Of a stretch of DNA of 32,420 bases, positions 1-9,259 are shown piece after piece (positions within the stretch are counted from its first letter, which is position 1; every line of letters begins with the position of its first letter). Origin of the DNA: Myxococcales bacterium (lineage in GTDB: Bacteria; Myxococcota_A; Bradymonadia; Bradymonadales; Bradymonadaceae); contig SKQC01000206.1 of NCBI GenBank assembly GCA_007119175.1, forward strand, positions 1 to 32,420, in the 5' to 3' direction. Under the pieces are notes generated by a model that was not told where the DNA came from, searched no databases, and was given only the letters and a program-made list of their open reading frames with translations. The position numbers were made by a program, and so were the translations under genes.

Positions 1-1212
1 GAGATGGATCTTCCGCTGCTCATTAGCGGGGCCACGACCAGCCGGCGCCATACGTCGATCAAAATTGCGCCCGAGTACTCCGGGCCGGCGATCCACGTCA
101 TCGATGCCTCCCGCGTCACCGGCGTGGTCTCCAGCCTGTTAAGTCCCGTCGAAAAGGTGGGGTTTGTCGATGACAATCGGCAGCGTCAGGCGCGCGACCG
201 GGAGATCTACAGCAAGAAAAAGGGGCGACCCATGCTCGCGCTTGAAGATGCGCGCGAAAATCGCCGCCGGCTGGAATACGAAGAAGCCGATCGGCCTACG
301 CCGGCGTTTTTGGGCTGTCGGGTCGTCGATGAGATGCCGCTCTCGGAGCTGGTCTCCTATATCGACTGGACGCCCTTTTTCGTGGCCTGGGAGCTGCGCG
401 GGCGCTATCCGCAGATCCTCGATCACGACAAATACGGCGAGGCGGCGCGCGAAGTCTTTGCCGAGGCCCAGCAGATGCTGCAGCAGGTGGTCGATGAGAA
501 GTGGCTAAAGCCCCGGGCGGTATGGGGGTTTTTTCCGGCGGCCTCCGACGGCGACGATATCCTGATCTACGAAGGTGCAGAGCGCACCGAGGTGCGCGAG
601 CGCCTTTGTATGTTGCGCCAGCAGCGCCAGCGCCACGGCGCGGAGCAGCCCAATTTTTGTCTCAGTGATTTTATCGCCCCCGTGCAGTCGGGGCTCGCCG
701 ACCATATCGGTGCCTTTGCCGTGACGGCAGGACATGGGGCCGCCGAAAAAATCGCCGAATTCAATGCCGACGGCGACGACTATCGGGCGATTATGTTGAA
801 GGTCCTGGCCGACCGCCTTGCCGAGGCTTTTGCAGAGGCGTTGCACGCCCGCGCACGCCGGGCCTGGGGGTATGAAGACGAAGGCCAGTGGAGCAATGAG
901 GAATTGATCGACGAGGCCTATCGCGGGATTCGACCGGCGCCGGGGTATCCGGCCTGCCCGGATCACACGGAAAAGGCGAAATTGTGGGAGCTTTTAGACG
1001 TCAGCGAATCGGCCGGCATCGACCTGACCGATAGTTTTGCCATGATGCCCCCCTCGTCGGTATCGGGCTGGTATTTTGCCCATCGCCAATCGCGGTATTT
1101 CCGGGTCGGTGATGTGGGCCGCGATCAGGTCGAGGACTACGCGCGCCGAAAAAAGATGGATTTTGCCGAGGTAGAGCGATGGTTGTCGCCCTACCTGGGC
1201 TATAACCCCTGA
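1..1212 (+). CDS. metH: Cobalamin-dependent methionine synthase, C-terminal part (end of B12-binding domain plus AdoMet activation domain), 5'-truncated by window edge
   Basis: In-frame translation from base 1 with LPLLISGATTSRRHTSIKIAPEY (MetH cobalamin domain end), WTPFFVAWELRGRYP and SVSGWYFAHRQSRYFRVGDVGRDQVEDYARRKKM (activation domain). Confidence 0.95.
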   Translation, partial: EMDLPLLISGATTSRRHTSIKIAPEYSGPAIHVIDASRVTGVVSSLLSPVEKVGFVDDNRQRQARDREIYSKKKGRPMLALEDARENRRRLEYEEADRPTPAFLGCRVVDEMPLSELVSYIDWTPFFVAWELRGRYPQILDHDKYGEAAREVFAEAQQMLQQVVDEKWLKPRAVWGFFPAASDGDDILIYEGAERTEVRERLCMLRQQRQRHGAEQPNFCLSDFIAPVQSGLADHIGAFAVTAGHGAAEKIAEFNADGDDYRAIMLKVLADRLAEAFAEALHARARRAWGYEDEGQWSNEELIDEAYRGIRPAPGYPACPDHTEKAKLWELLDVSESAGIDLTDSFAMMPPSSVSGWYFAHRQSRYFRVGDVGRDQVEDYARRKKMDFAEVERWLSPYLGYNP

Positions 1213-1224
1213 GATTTCAGCGCC

Positions 1225-3306
1225 TCAGTCGTCGGCGTCGACGTCGTCGTCTTCAATAAATTCCTGGGCGGGGTTTAGATCGACGCCAACGCTGATCCGG
1301 GTATTGTCGCTTCCGTGAATCACGACGGTGGGATCGGAGATGGTGGCCCATTCCAGGGCTGTGTCGGCGTCGACGCTCAGATCGGAGGCGGCGATCTGGG
1401 GAACCAACTCCAATAGATCGATGACCAGATCTGTGGTCCGGTCCTGGTCGAAGGAAAACTCGGGTTCGGCGACCACGTCGGCCTCGGCATCGACGCCGAT
1501 ATCGAAGTCCATGCCCTCGTTGCTGATCTCGAATTCGACATCCAGGTCGAGCTGCAGAGCCACCGTCAAAAATAGGGTCTCTTTTATGCCTCCCTCGTCG
1601 GGAACGAGCACCAGGTCGAGCAAAAAGTCGCCGAGCCGGGCCGTGACGTCGTCGTCGGAGCCAAATTCCATGACCGGCGCCAAAAGCGGGCGGAAGCGAA
1701 ATTCAACGGGAGTGTCCGACTCGTGGATGTCGGCGATTCGACTGTCGAGCAAAACGCCGATTCCGCTGGCCGTCAGTTGAAAGGGGATATCCGCTCCGTC
1801 GAGGTCGTCATTGCCCACCTGCTGGTGAAATAATCCGCTATGCCACAGTCCATGCATCACGCGGTCGAGGCCGGTGCGCGTGCTGTGGAGAATCACGTCG
1901 CGATCGACGGATCCGCCGAGGCTGTCGCCCACTGGTCGATGCAGGGCGCCGGCTACGTCGGGGACCTCCGGATATTTGCTGCCGGGAAATTCGATCCCCA
2001 GCACGGCGTGAATTCCGTTCGTGGTGATCAAAATATCCTCCAGAATTAAGGTGATCTCCAGGGTTCGGTCCAGCAATTCGACCTCTTGAACCAGCATATC
2101 CGGATCGTAGAGATTGTCCTCGATAAGCCCGGGAACAAAGGAGTTGAAGGCATAGACCACGACGACGGCCACCAGCGGCTCCGCCCAATCGACGTCCTCG
2201 CCTGCGAAGTTGACCGTGATATCCTCGAGTTCGATGGAGTCGTCTAAGACCTCCACTTCCAGCTCGTTGTCTTCTTCGACCTCCAGTGCCACGTCGAGGG
2301 TCACGGCGATCTCACCGACCGATAATGAGCCGTCGGTGGGCTCATCGCCAAAATCCAACTCCCCGGCGATCAGCAGATCGCTCATCGCCAATTCCAGCTC
2401 CAGATAGCCGTCCTGGGGCACGATTTCGACGTTTAAATCGCTCCAGTCGATGGTCGTCAGATCGATCGGTGCTTCTTGAGAATCGAAGCCATCCTCGATA
2501 AACCCCTCCAATTGCTCCGGCGTCAGATAGGCCTCGATGACGTCGGCGATGGCGTCCGTGCCCGATGGGGCGGTGATGTCGGCACCGGCCGCCGATTCAA
2601 TGGGCTCGTTCGGATCTTCTAAGGGGCCGTAGATGGCTGCCCGGTGCTCCGTAGACTCGTTATGGGCCCGGTCGACGGCCTTAAATGAGATCGTATTGAG
2701 TCCGGTGCTAAGAGAGACCTCGTCGTCGAAATAGCCCTCGTCGTCGACATCGACGAATTGTCCGTTGACCTCGAAGAATAAAAGCCCCGACACGCCGGCG
2801 TCCGTGACCTGACCGGAGACGGCGATGGTATCATCGTCGGCGTCGGCATCGATCACCTGACCTCTTTCCGGGCTATCCACTGTGAATTGGGGGTTTAGAA
2901 AGTCGACGACAAAATCAACGGAGTCCTCCGCGTCGCCGGCTACGGCGGTGACTGTGGCGTCGCCCTCTTCGAAGACCAGATCGATTTCCCAGTGCCCGTC
3001 GTCGACCTCGGCAATGTCTCCGTTGATCTCCACCTCGTCGGCGTCCTCTGCGGTGCCTTCGATGGTGACCAGTGGATTATTTTCGTAGTCCCCATCTTCC
3101 GGAGAGGTGATGGCGATGGCGCCGATTTCTTCGTTGCCGTTATTTGTTGATCCGTTTGGATCATTTTGCTCGTTTTGCTCCGATGAATTGTCCACCGGGG
3201 GCTCAATGGAGCTGCTGCAGCCGGAGAAAACCAATAAAAACGCCGCGCCAAATAAAAATAAAGAGCAATGACGACGGGCGCAGGAAGGGAGCCACCGAGT
3301 ATACAT
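1225..3306 (-). CDS. Acidic lipoprotein with Ig-like (glucodextranase-B-like) repeats
   Basis: 693 aa ORF; N-terminal signal with lipobox-like LLVFSGCSSS; ITSPEDGDYENNPLVTIEGTAEDADEVEINGD and FTVDSPERGQVIDADADDDTIAVSGQVTDAG resemble Ig-like repeats; very Asp/Glu-rich. Confidence 0.75.
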   Translation of the reverse strand: MYTRWLPSCARRHCSLFLFGAAFLLVFSGCSSSIEPPVDNSSEQNEQNDPNGSTNNGNEEIGAIAITSPEDGDYENNPLVTIEGTAEDADEVEINGDIAEVDDGHWEIDLVFEEGDATVTAVAGDAEDSVDFVVDFLNPQFTVDSPERGQVIDADADDDTIAVSGQVTDAGVSGLLFFEVNGQFVDVDDEGYFDDEVSLSTGLNTISFKAVDRAHNESTEHRAAIYGPLEDPNEPIESAAGADITAPSGTDAIADVIEAYLTPEQLEGFIEDGFDSQEAPIDLTTIDWSDLNVEIVPQDGYLELELAMSDLLIAGELDFGDEPTDGSLSVGEIAVTLDVALEVEEDNELEVEVLDDSIELEDITVNFAGEDVDWAEPLVAVVVVYAFNSFVPGLIEDNLYDPDMLVQEVELLDRTLEITLILEDILITTNGIHAVLGIEFPGSKYPEVPDVAGALHRPVGDSLGGSVDRDVILHSTRTGLDRVMHGLWHSGLFHQQVGNDDLDGADIPFQLTASGIGVLLDSRIADIHESDTPVEFRFRPLLAPVMEFGSDDDVTARLGDFLLDLVLVPDEGGIKETLFLTVALQLDLDVEFEISNEGMDFDIGVDAEADVVAEPEFSFDQDRTTDLVIDLLELVPQIAASDLSVDADTALEWATISDPTVVIHGSDNTRISVGVDLNPAQEFIEDDDVDADD

Positions 3307-3662
3307 GAAGAGCTCTCGTTCGGAGTATCAGTCGAGAAGAGATGGGATTTTGACTGCCCCTATTGGATAGCGATTTACGCGGTTGGAATCAACAGGATGC
3401 TCGACCGAGATCGTCGAAGACGTAGGCGACGGCGAGGAATACCGTGACATCTTGTCATGCCATGTGTGGTCTGATCACAACAGATCCTACATTGTCCCAC
3501 ATTTCCACAGGTTGGCGCAGAATGTAGTTATCAGGCCTAGAAACGGGGCCGAGTTGGGAAGTTGCGGTGGTCTGGTATGCTTCTTGAAGTAAGGCTTGGT
3601 CAGTGAAGTGTATCCAGTGATCTGCGAAAACGATCAAAATTTTGGATTTGATTGCGAGGTGA

Positions 3663-6137
3663 GTGACGATGAGTACTCCGCGAAAAACGAATTGCCGGAA
3701 TCGACGATGGGTGGGCTTTCTCACCGCAGGTCTTATTGCTGCGGGGGCGATTGCCTGTGGCGACGAGCAACCGGCTGATGAGGGGGCCTTAAGCCCGGCC
3801 GTTGAACTCGCTCCGGAGCATCATACGACTCAGGAGTATCGCGACTCGGTCGACGGTCCCCACGCCGATCACCAGACGATGAAGACCATCGTCATCCCCG
3901 ATGCGGCGACGGCGGAAGATTATTTTGACGACGACGGCGTCGCTCAGTTGGAATATCCCGACCGCTTCCGCCAGGTCGGGCTTCAGCTCGACGCGGCGTC
4001 CGTCGACGAGCTTGATTTTCGGGTCCTGCGCGACGATGGCTCCTGGTCTGAGTGGGAGCCCGTCCAGATCTACTGGAGCAAAGGAATCATGCACAACGGG
4101 CATATCCTGCTCGACGAAGCGACGACGGCCGTGGAGCTGAGCGGACTTGAGGGGCTCGAATTCGCCCAGATTGAATTTTTCGAAGAGGTCATTGCTCGAG
4201 ATGAAATCGTCGGTCCCGATCACGATCCGGCACCACCGGAGGAGCTCGACGATGGTGACGATGTGGGCTCAATTCACCAGGCCGTAGCGCCGAGTTCGAT
4301 GGTCACCTCCCGCAGCGAGTGGGGCGCGACATCGCCCAATAAGGTCTGCGGTAGCGTGGTCGCTCCCTATCGGGCGAGCATTCACCACACGGCGTCTCCG
4401 TCCAGCGATGGCGGCAATCCTCACGCTCGGATGCAGGGGATGCAGACCTATCATATGAATACGCTAGGCTGGTGCGATATCGGCTATCACTTCGTGGTCG
4501 CCCAATCCGGTGAGATTATGCAGGGCCGCTCGCACTCCGACCGGCCGGCAGCGCATGTGGGCGGTCAGAATTCGGGCAATGTTGGCATCAGCATGATCGG
4601 AAATTACACCAGCTCTACCCCGCCGAGCGTCCAGATCGAAAATACCGGCAAAATTCTGGGCTGGGTTCACGATACCCACGGTGTGGCACTCAATCGCGAT
4701 GCCGTCCGCGGCCACCGTGAGTGGCCCGGTCAGTCCACGAGTTGCCCCGGAAACCAGGGCCTCAACCAGATCGACGATATCATCAGCATCGCTGCCGAGG
4801 ATAATAAGCCGGAGCCCGAGCCGGCCAACTACGATGTCGACGTCGATATCACCATCGAGGGACTGGACAGCTTTTATGAGCAGGGCACAAGCGAATTGGT
4901 CCCCGATGCCTTTGCCGGCGAGACCTTTACGGCCTATCTCGACATCACCAATCACTCCGATGAGCCCATTCGCGATGTGGCAGTGGGATACGGGTTTGGA
5001 GCGGGAGTACAAGCCACGAGCTACCAGATCGAGACCGACCACCCCGAATACGACCAGAGTAGCTGGCAGCTAAACGACGCCAACGACCATCCCGATAATC
5101 CCTCGCCGGGCTCAATGGGCAGCGATGGAACCCTGGAGTTATACGCCTTCTCGCCAAACGAGACGAAGCGAATCGCCGTCGAGCTCGAGGCGACCTCCTA
5201 TAATATCGGCTTCGGTGACCGACCCGGCGTTCGCCTCTGGATGCGCAATATTAAAGATGTCTACGGTGGCGGCACTTCCAGCTACGGATCGGAGCCCGAT
5301 ACCAATCATATCGGCGATCTGCTGCGCGAATATCAGCGAATTGACGTCCTCAGTCGCTCCGAATGGCAATTTCAGGCCGGTCACTCCGACGATCTCGAGG
5401 GCTGGGAAGGCGAGCAACACGTCGATCAACTGGCGCTCAATACCAATGACGACGCCCTGGCCTTAAAAGCCGCCGACACCGGCGCCTCCGTGGTCTCTCC
5501 GGATTGGACCTGGATCGACGCCGACACATACGACGAACTCGTTTTGACGGCCCGCTCCCACGATGGTCTCCACGACAAGGTGCTGTACTGGCGTGGTGAC
5601 GGTGAAGAATTCTCCGAGGAGCGCTCAGTTAGCTTTGAGGCGCCGGGCGATACGGAATATCACACCCTGGTGGTTCCCGTCGGCGACCATCCCGATTGGA
5701 GCGGCGATATCGCCCAGCTTCGCCTGGTACACCCCGACGATCTGGTGCCCGGTGAGGCAGAAAGCGCCTGGTACGACGTCGACCATATCTACTTTCAAGA
5801 CCAGGCCGCCGGTGTGACCAGCTCGGATCACCTCGATCTCGCCACGCAGACACCGGTGAGCATCGACTTTGATGCCGGTCAAGAGCCGGGCGCTCCCGAC
5901 TCCTCAGTGGATAATAACGGCGATAGCGACAGCGATAGCCAGCCCGCCGCAGATCCCTGGGTCGACGCGGCACCGTTTAGCGACGATCCCGACGATGTCG
6001 AAGTTCACGGCAGCGGCGGATGTTCGGCCGCCGGCACCGACCAGGCGCCCGGAATGGGCGTTGTCTTCGCGCTGCTATTGCTCGGCTTTGTGGCCCTGCG
6101 GCGCAATGATGGTGAGGGGCAACAACTAGCCTCCTGA
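3663..6137 (+). CDS. Secreted N-acetylmuramoyl-L-alanine amidase / PGRP-domain protein with MYXO-CTERM-like C-terminal anchor
   Basis: SRSEWGAT...SIHHTAS...CDIGYHFVVAQSGEIMQGR...HVGGQNSGNVGISMIGNY...GHREWPGQSTSCPG is an amidase_2/PGRP signature; C-terminus GSGGCSAAGTDQAPGMGVVFALLLLGFVALRRND. GTG start at 3663 (ATG at 3669 alternative). Confidence 0.88.
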   Translation: MTMSTPRKTNCRNRRWVGFLTAGLIAAGAIACGDEQPADEGALSPAVELAPEHHTTQEYRDSVDGPHADHQTMKTIVIPDAATAEDYFDDDGVAQLEYPDRFRQVGLQLDAASVDELDFRVLRDDGSWSEWEPVQIYWSKGIMHNGHILLDEATTAVELSGLEGLEFAQIEFFEEVIARDEIVGPDHDPAPPEELDDGDDVGSIHQAVAPSSMVTSRSEWGATSPNKVCGSVVAPYRASIHHTASPSSDGGNPHARMQGMQTYHMNTLGWCDIGYHFVVAQSGEIMQGRSHSDRPAAHVGGQNSGNVGISMIGNYTSSTPPSVQIENTGKILGWVHDTHGVALNRDAVRGHREWPGQSTSCPGNQGLNQIDDIISIAAEDNKPEPEPANYDVDVDITIEGLDSFYEQGTSELVPDAFAGETFTAYLDITNHSDEPIRDVAVGYGFGAGVQATSYQIETDHPEYDQSSWQLNDANDHPDNPSPGSMGSDGTLELYAFSPNETKRIAVELEATSYNIGFGDRPGVRLWMRNIKDVYGGGTSSYGSEPDTNHIGDLLREYQRIDVLSRSEWQFQAGHSDDLEGWEGEQHVDQLALNTNDDALALKAADTGASVVSPDWTWIDADTYDELVLTARSHDGLHDKVLYWRGDGEEFSEERSVSFEAPGDTEYHTLVVPVGDHPDWSGDIAQLRLVHPDDLVPGEAESAWYDVDHIYFQDQAAGVTSSDHLDLATQTPVSIDFDAGQEPGAPDSSVDNNGDSDSDSQPAADPWVDAAPFSDDPDDVEVHGSGGCSAAGTDQAPGMGVVFALLLLGFVALRRNDGEGQQLAS

Positions 6138-6170
6138 TCGAAAAACGGGGGCTTCGCGCCCCTTCAAAAA

Positions 6171-6198
6171 AATCGGGCCCCGTCATCGGGGCCCGATT
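6171..6198. terminator. Probable bidirectional terminator between the convergent PGRP gene and dnaB
   Basis: Perfect 12-bp stem AATCGGGCCCCG-TCAT-CGGGGCCCGATT, preceded by an A-run and a second GGGGGC-TTC-GCGCCCC hairpin at about 6146-6162, between convergent genes. Confidence 0.8.
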
Positions 6199-6234
6199 GC
6201 ATTTCTTGTATGAGCTGTCCCCGTAGAAAGAGGT

Positions 6235-7590
6235 CTATCCCGCGGCGTAACCGTCGTCGTGGGCCAGGTTCTCAAAGCGAGTGTGGGGGCCGAAAAAGCG
6301 CAGCGTGATCTTGCCGGTAGAGCCGTTTCGATGCTTGCCGATGATGATCTCGGCAAGTCCTTTATGCTCGGTATCCGGATTGTAGATCTCGTCGCGATAA
6401 ATAAACGAGATCAAATCGGCATCCTGTTCAATGGCCCCGGATTCGCGAAGATCGCTCATCATGGGGCGTTTGTCGGCCCGTTGCTCTACTCCCCGGTTGA
6501 GCTGGGCCAGGGCGACCACCGGGATGTCGAGCTCTTTGGCGACCCCTTTTAGACCCCGGGAGATCTCACTGATCTCCTGTTCACGAGAGCCGGAACGGCT
6601 GCGCTGCGAACCGGTCATCAATTGCAGATAATCGATGAAAAGAATCTGGATATCGTGCTCTGCTTTTAGTCGCCGGCATTTGGCGCGAAATTCCATAATC
6701 GACAGCCCCGGGGTGTCGTCGAGGTAAATCGGGGCCTCACTCAGGGTGCCGGCGGCCTTGATAAGTCGCGCCCACTCCTGTTCGGTCATGCTGCCGCGGC
6801 GAAGATTGGATTGATTGATCCGAGCTTCGCTGCACAGCATCCGGATCGCCAGTTGTTCATTCGACATCTCGAGGCTGAAAAAAGCGCATGGTAATTTGCG
6901 CGAGATAGCGGCGTGGGCGGCCATATTGAGGGTAAAGCTGGTCTTGCCCATCGCCGGGCGGGCGGCGACGATAATGAGATCGGAGCGCTGCCAGCCGGCG
7001 GTCACCTCGTCGAGGTCGATAAAGCCGCTGGGCACGCCGGTGATCTGCTCGTTTTTCTGGTACAGAGACTCGATCTGGGTAAAGGCGCTTTTGACGACGT
7101 CGCGCATGACGACGTAATCGCGCTTTTGTCCCAGCTGAGTGATGGCAAATAGTTGCTGCTCCGCCTCGTCCATAAACGATTCGAAATCGTTGACGTCGCC
7201 GTAGCACTCGTTGACCAGGTCGCCGGCGGTGGCGATAAACCGGCGCAGCGAGGCTTTTCGGCGCACAATCGAGGCGTAGTGGTTGACGTTGGCTGCCGAG
7301 GGCACAGCGCCAGATAGACGGGTCAGATAAGAGGGGCCGCCGGCGGCCTCCAGTCGGTCTTCGGCGTCCAGATAATCGGCGGTGGTGAGCACGTCGATAG
7401 GTTCGCCGCGCTGGTGCAGATCGACCATGGCGCGAAAGACGTGGCGGTGACCCTCGCGATAAAAGTCTTCCGGCTTTAGACGGCCCGACAGCTCGTCGAG
7501 TACGGCGTTGTCCAATAAGACGGCGCCGAGCACGCTGCGTTCGGCGTCTTCGTTGTTGGGGGGGATTCGAAGAGAAGCTGGTTCGCTCAT
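6235..7590 (-). CDS. dnaB: Replicative DNA helicase DnaB
   Basis: 451 aa; NNEDAERSVLGAVLLDN, AARPAMGKTSFTLNMA (Walker A), ILFIDYLQLM (Walker B), SDLRESGAIEQDADLI. Confidence 0.97.
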   Translation of the reverse strand: MSEPASLRIPPNNEDAERSVLGAVLLDNAVLDELSGRLKPEDFYREGHRHVFRAMVDLHQRGEPIDVLTTADYLDAEDRLEAAGGPSYLTRLSGAVPSAANVNHYASIVRRKASLRRFIATAGDLVNECYGDVNDFESFMDEAEQQLFAITQLGQKRDYVVMRDVVKSAFTQIESLYQKNEQITGVPSGFIDLDEVTAGWQRSDLIIVAARPAMGKTSFTLNMAAHAAISRKLPCAFFSLEMSNEQLAIRMLCSEARINQSNLRRGSMTEQEWARLIKAAGTLSEAPIYLDDTPGLSIMEFRAKCRRLKAEHDIQILFIDYLQLMTGSQRSRSGSREQEISEISRGLKGVAKELDIPVVALAQLNRGVEQRADKRPMMSDLRESGAIEQDADLISFIYRDEIYNPDTEHKGLAEIIIGKHRNGSTGKITLRFFGPHTRFENLAHDDGYAAG

Positions 7591-7607
7591 ATTAATCCGC
7601 GACCATA

Positions 7608-8648
7608 TTAATCTGCGACGACATATCCGTCTCGGATCAGTTTGACCAATTCCTCCATGGTCTTGACGTCATCGGAGGTAGTCTTGTTGAGGAGATCGGA
7701 GACGGTGTCGAAATTGAGGACGTGCTGAAAGGTCTCGAGTTGTTCGGGAGACAATTCAGTTAGGGGCGGCTCAAGTGGTTTCGGGATCGAGACCTGAGCC
7801 TGCATATCGGGGACGTTGGGTCCCAGATTTTTCATTTCGTCGAGGATCCGCATCCCCTCCATCATCAGCGATTCCACCGATTCGTCGATCTCGGCATCAA
7901 AGCTCTCGTCCGTGGGCGGCTCCAGTGAAAAGGTGCCTTCTTCCCAGGCGATAAGGCGGTAAAACGCTTTGTAGGGATCGAGTTCGTGATCGTCGTTGAT
8001 GGTCGAGAAATACACGCGACCGTCGCGCAGATAGACCTTGCCGACGTCGTCGTTCATGATCACCAACACGCCCGACTTGCGACTCGTCGAAAAAAGCTGG
8101 AGCAGATCGGGGAGGGGGACTTCTTCGATGAGTCCGGAGATCGACCCGGTCAGGGTGCCGGCGGTCTGATTGACGGCCGGCGCGGCCATGGTGTGATTGA
8201 CCGTGGCGTTGCGATTCGGCGGCTGGGTCGGGCCCGGGGTATTAGTCGACGGCGGCGATTGGCCGTCCGGGGTCTGAGGGCCGGCCTGAGCGCCGGCGGT
8301 GGCCATGCTGGGGCCTGTGTCTTCGACGCTGCTGTCGCGGTGAACGAGCTTGATGATATTGGTGCCAATTAAAATCCGGTCACCCTGCTTGATCCGCTCG
8401 CGCTCCTCGATCTTTTCGCCGTTGACGAACGTGCCGTTGGTGCTGCCGAAGTCTTCGATGAATAATTCGCCGCCATAACTGGTGATTCGGGCGTGACGTC
8501 GAGAGACCATATCCTCGACGAGGACCATGTCCAACTCCCCTCCGCGACCGATTTCAATCTCGGAGTCGAGTTCCAGGGGAAACTCGCCTCCTTGATACTT
8601 ACCGGAGACGAATTTCAGGACGTAACCGCCTGTCTGCGAACGATTCAA
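7608..8648 (-). CDS. FHA domain protein with C-terminal PATAN/DUF4388-like domain
   Basis: N-term IEIGRGGELDMVLVEDMVSRRHARI...LFIEDFGSTNGTFVNGEKI (FHA); SGLIEEVPLPDLLQLFSTSRKSGVLVI...VYLRDGRVYFSTI (DUF4388/PATAN-like). Confidence 0.88.
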   Translation of the reverse strand: MNRSQTGGYVLKFVSGKYQGGEFPLELDSEIEIGRGGELDMVLVEDMVSRRHARITSYGGELFIEDFGSTNGTFVNGEKIEERERIKQGDRILIGTNIIKLVHRDSSVEDTGPSMATAGAQAGPQTPDGQSPPSTNTPGPTQPPNRNATVNHTMAAPAVNQTAGTLTGSISGLIEEVPLPDLLQLFSTSRKSGVLVIMNDDVGKVYLRDGRVYFSTINDDHELDPYKAFYRLIAWEEGTFSLEPPTDESFDAEIDESVESLMMEGMRILDEMKNLGPNVPDMQAQVSIPKPLEPPLTELSPEQLETFQHVLNFDTVSDLLNKTTSDDVKTMEELVKLIRDGYVVAD

Positions 8649-9259
8649 TGTGTTTTCTCCTCAACCGCGGGGGACGCGAAGGCGAGAATGCCTCCCACCG
8701 GGGACGGTCGAAATGCGGACCAAATGGGCTGACTTACGTTATTCAACCGGCCCCCGTTTCGTCAAGATGACGCGTCGACGATGACGGCGTCTTAAGCCTT
8801 CGCCGCGCGACCTTATCAGACCGTCCCAACAAAGTGCAATCAAAGGGAAGGTCGATGGTGGACGAGAGTTCGGCCGTTGGATAACGAGCGCGGTCAATTG
8901 GGGGACGATCGCTCCACATGCCACCCTACGATACGAATCGAGGTTGGCCAAGAAAAAAACTGAATTCTCAACGGTCAGGCGTTATTCAGGCCCTGATCAT
9001 CATCGCTGATGGTCGCTGGTGTCTTTTTTGCAAGGAACTACTGCTAGCAGAGGGAATGGAGTGGAAATGACCCGAATTACTGGACAAGAGGCAAAAACGG
9101 AGCACAATCGATTACGGTCTTATGAGGCGTTGCAACGGTTGACGTCTATTGATTGATATGTCATACGACCGCACTTCTGAGTGTGTTGTGTAAACGCAGC
9201 CACCGATGCTGGCTGAAGATTGAATTTTTGGTAGATGCCGGCGAGCGCTCGAGGGAAGT

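Noticed and set aside
4464-5042. 192-aa minus-strand ORF inside the PGRP gene
   Set aside because: Antisense shadow of a well-supported amidase_2/PGRP coding region; no signature of its own.
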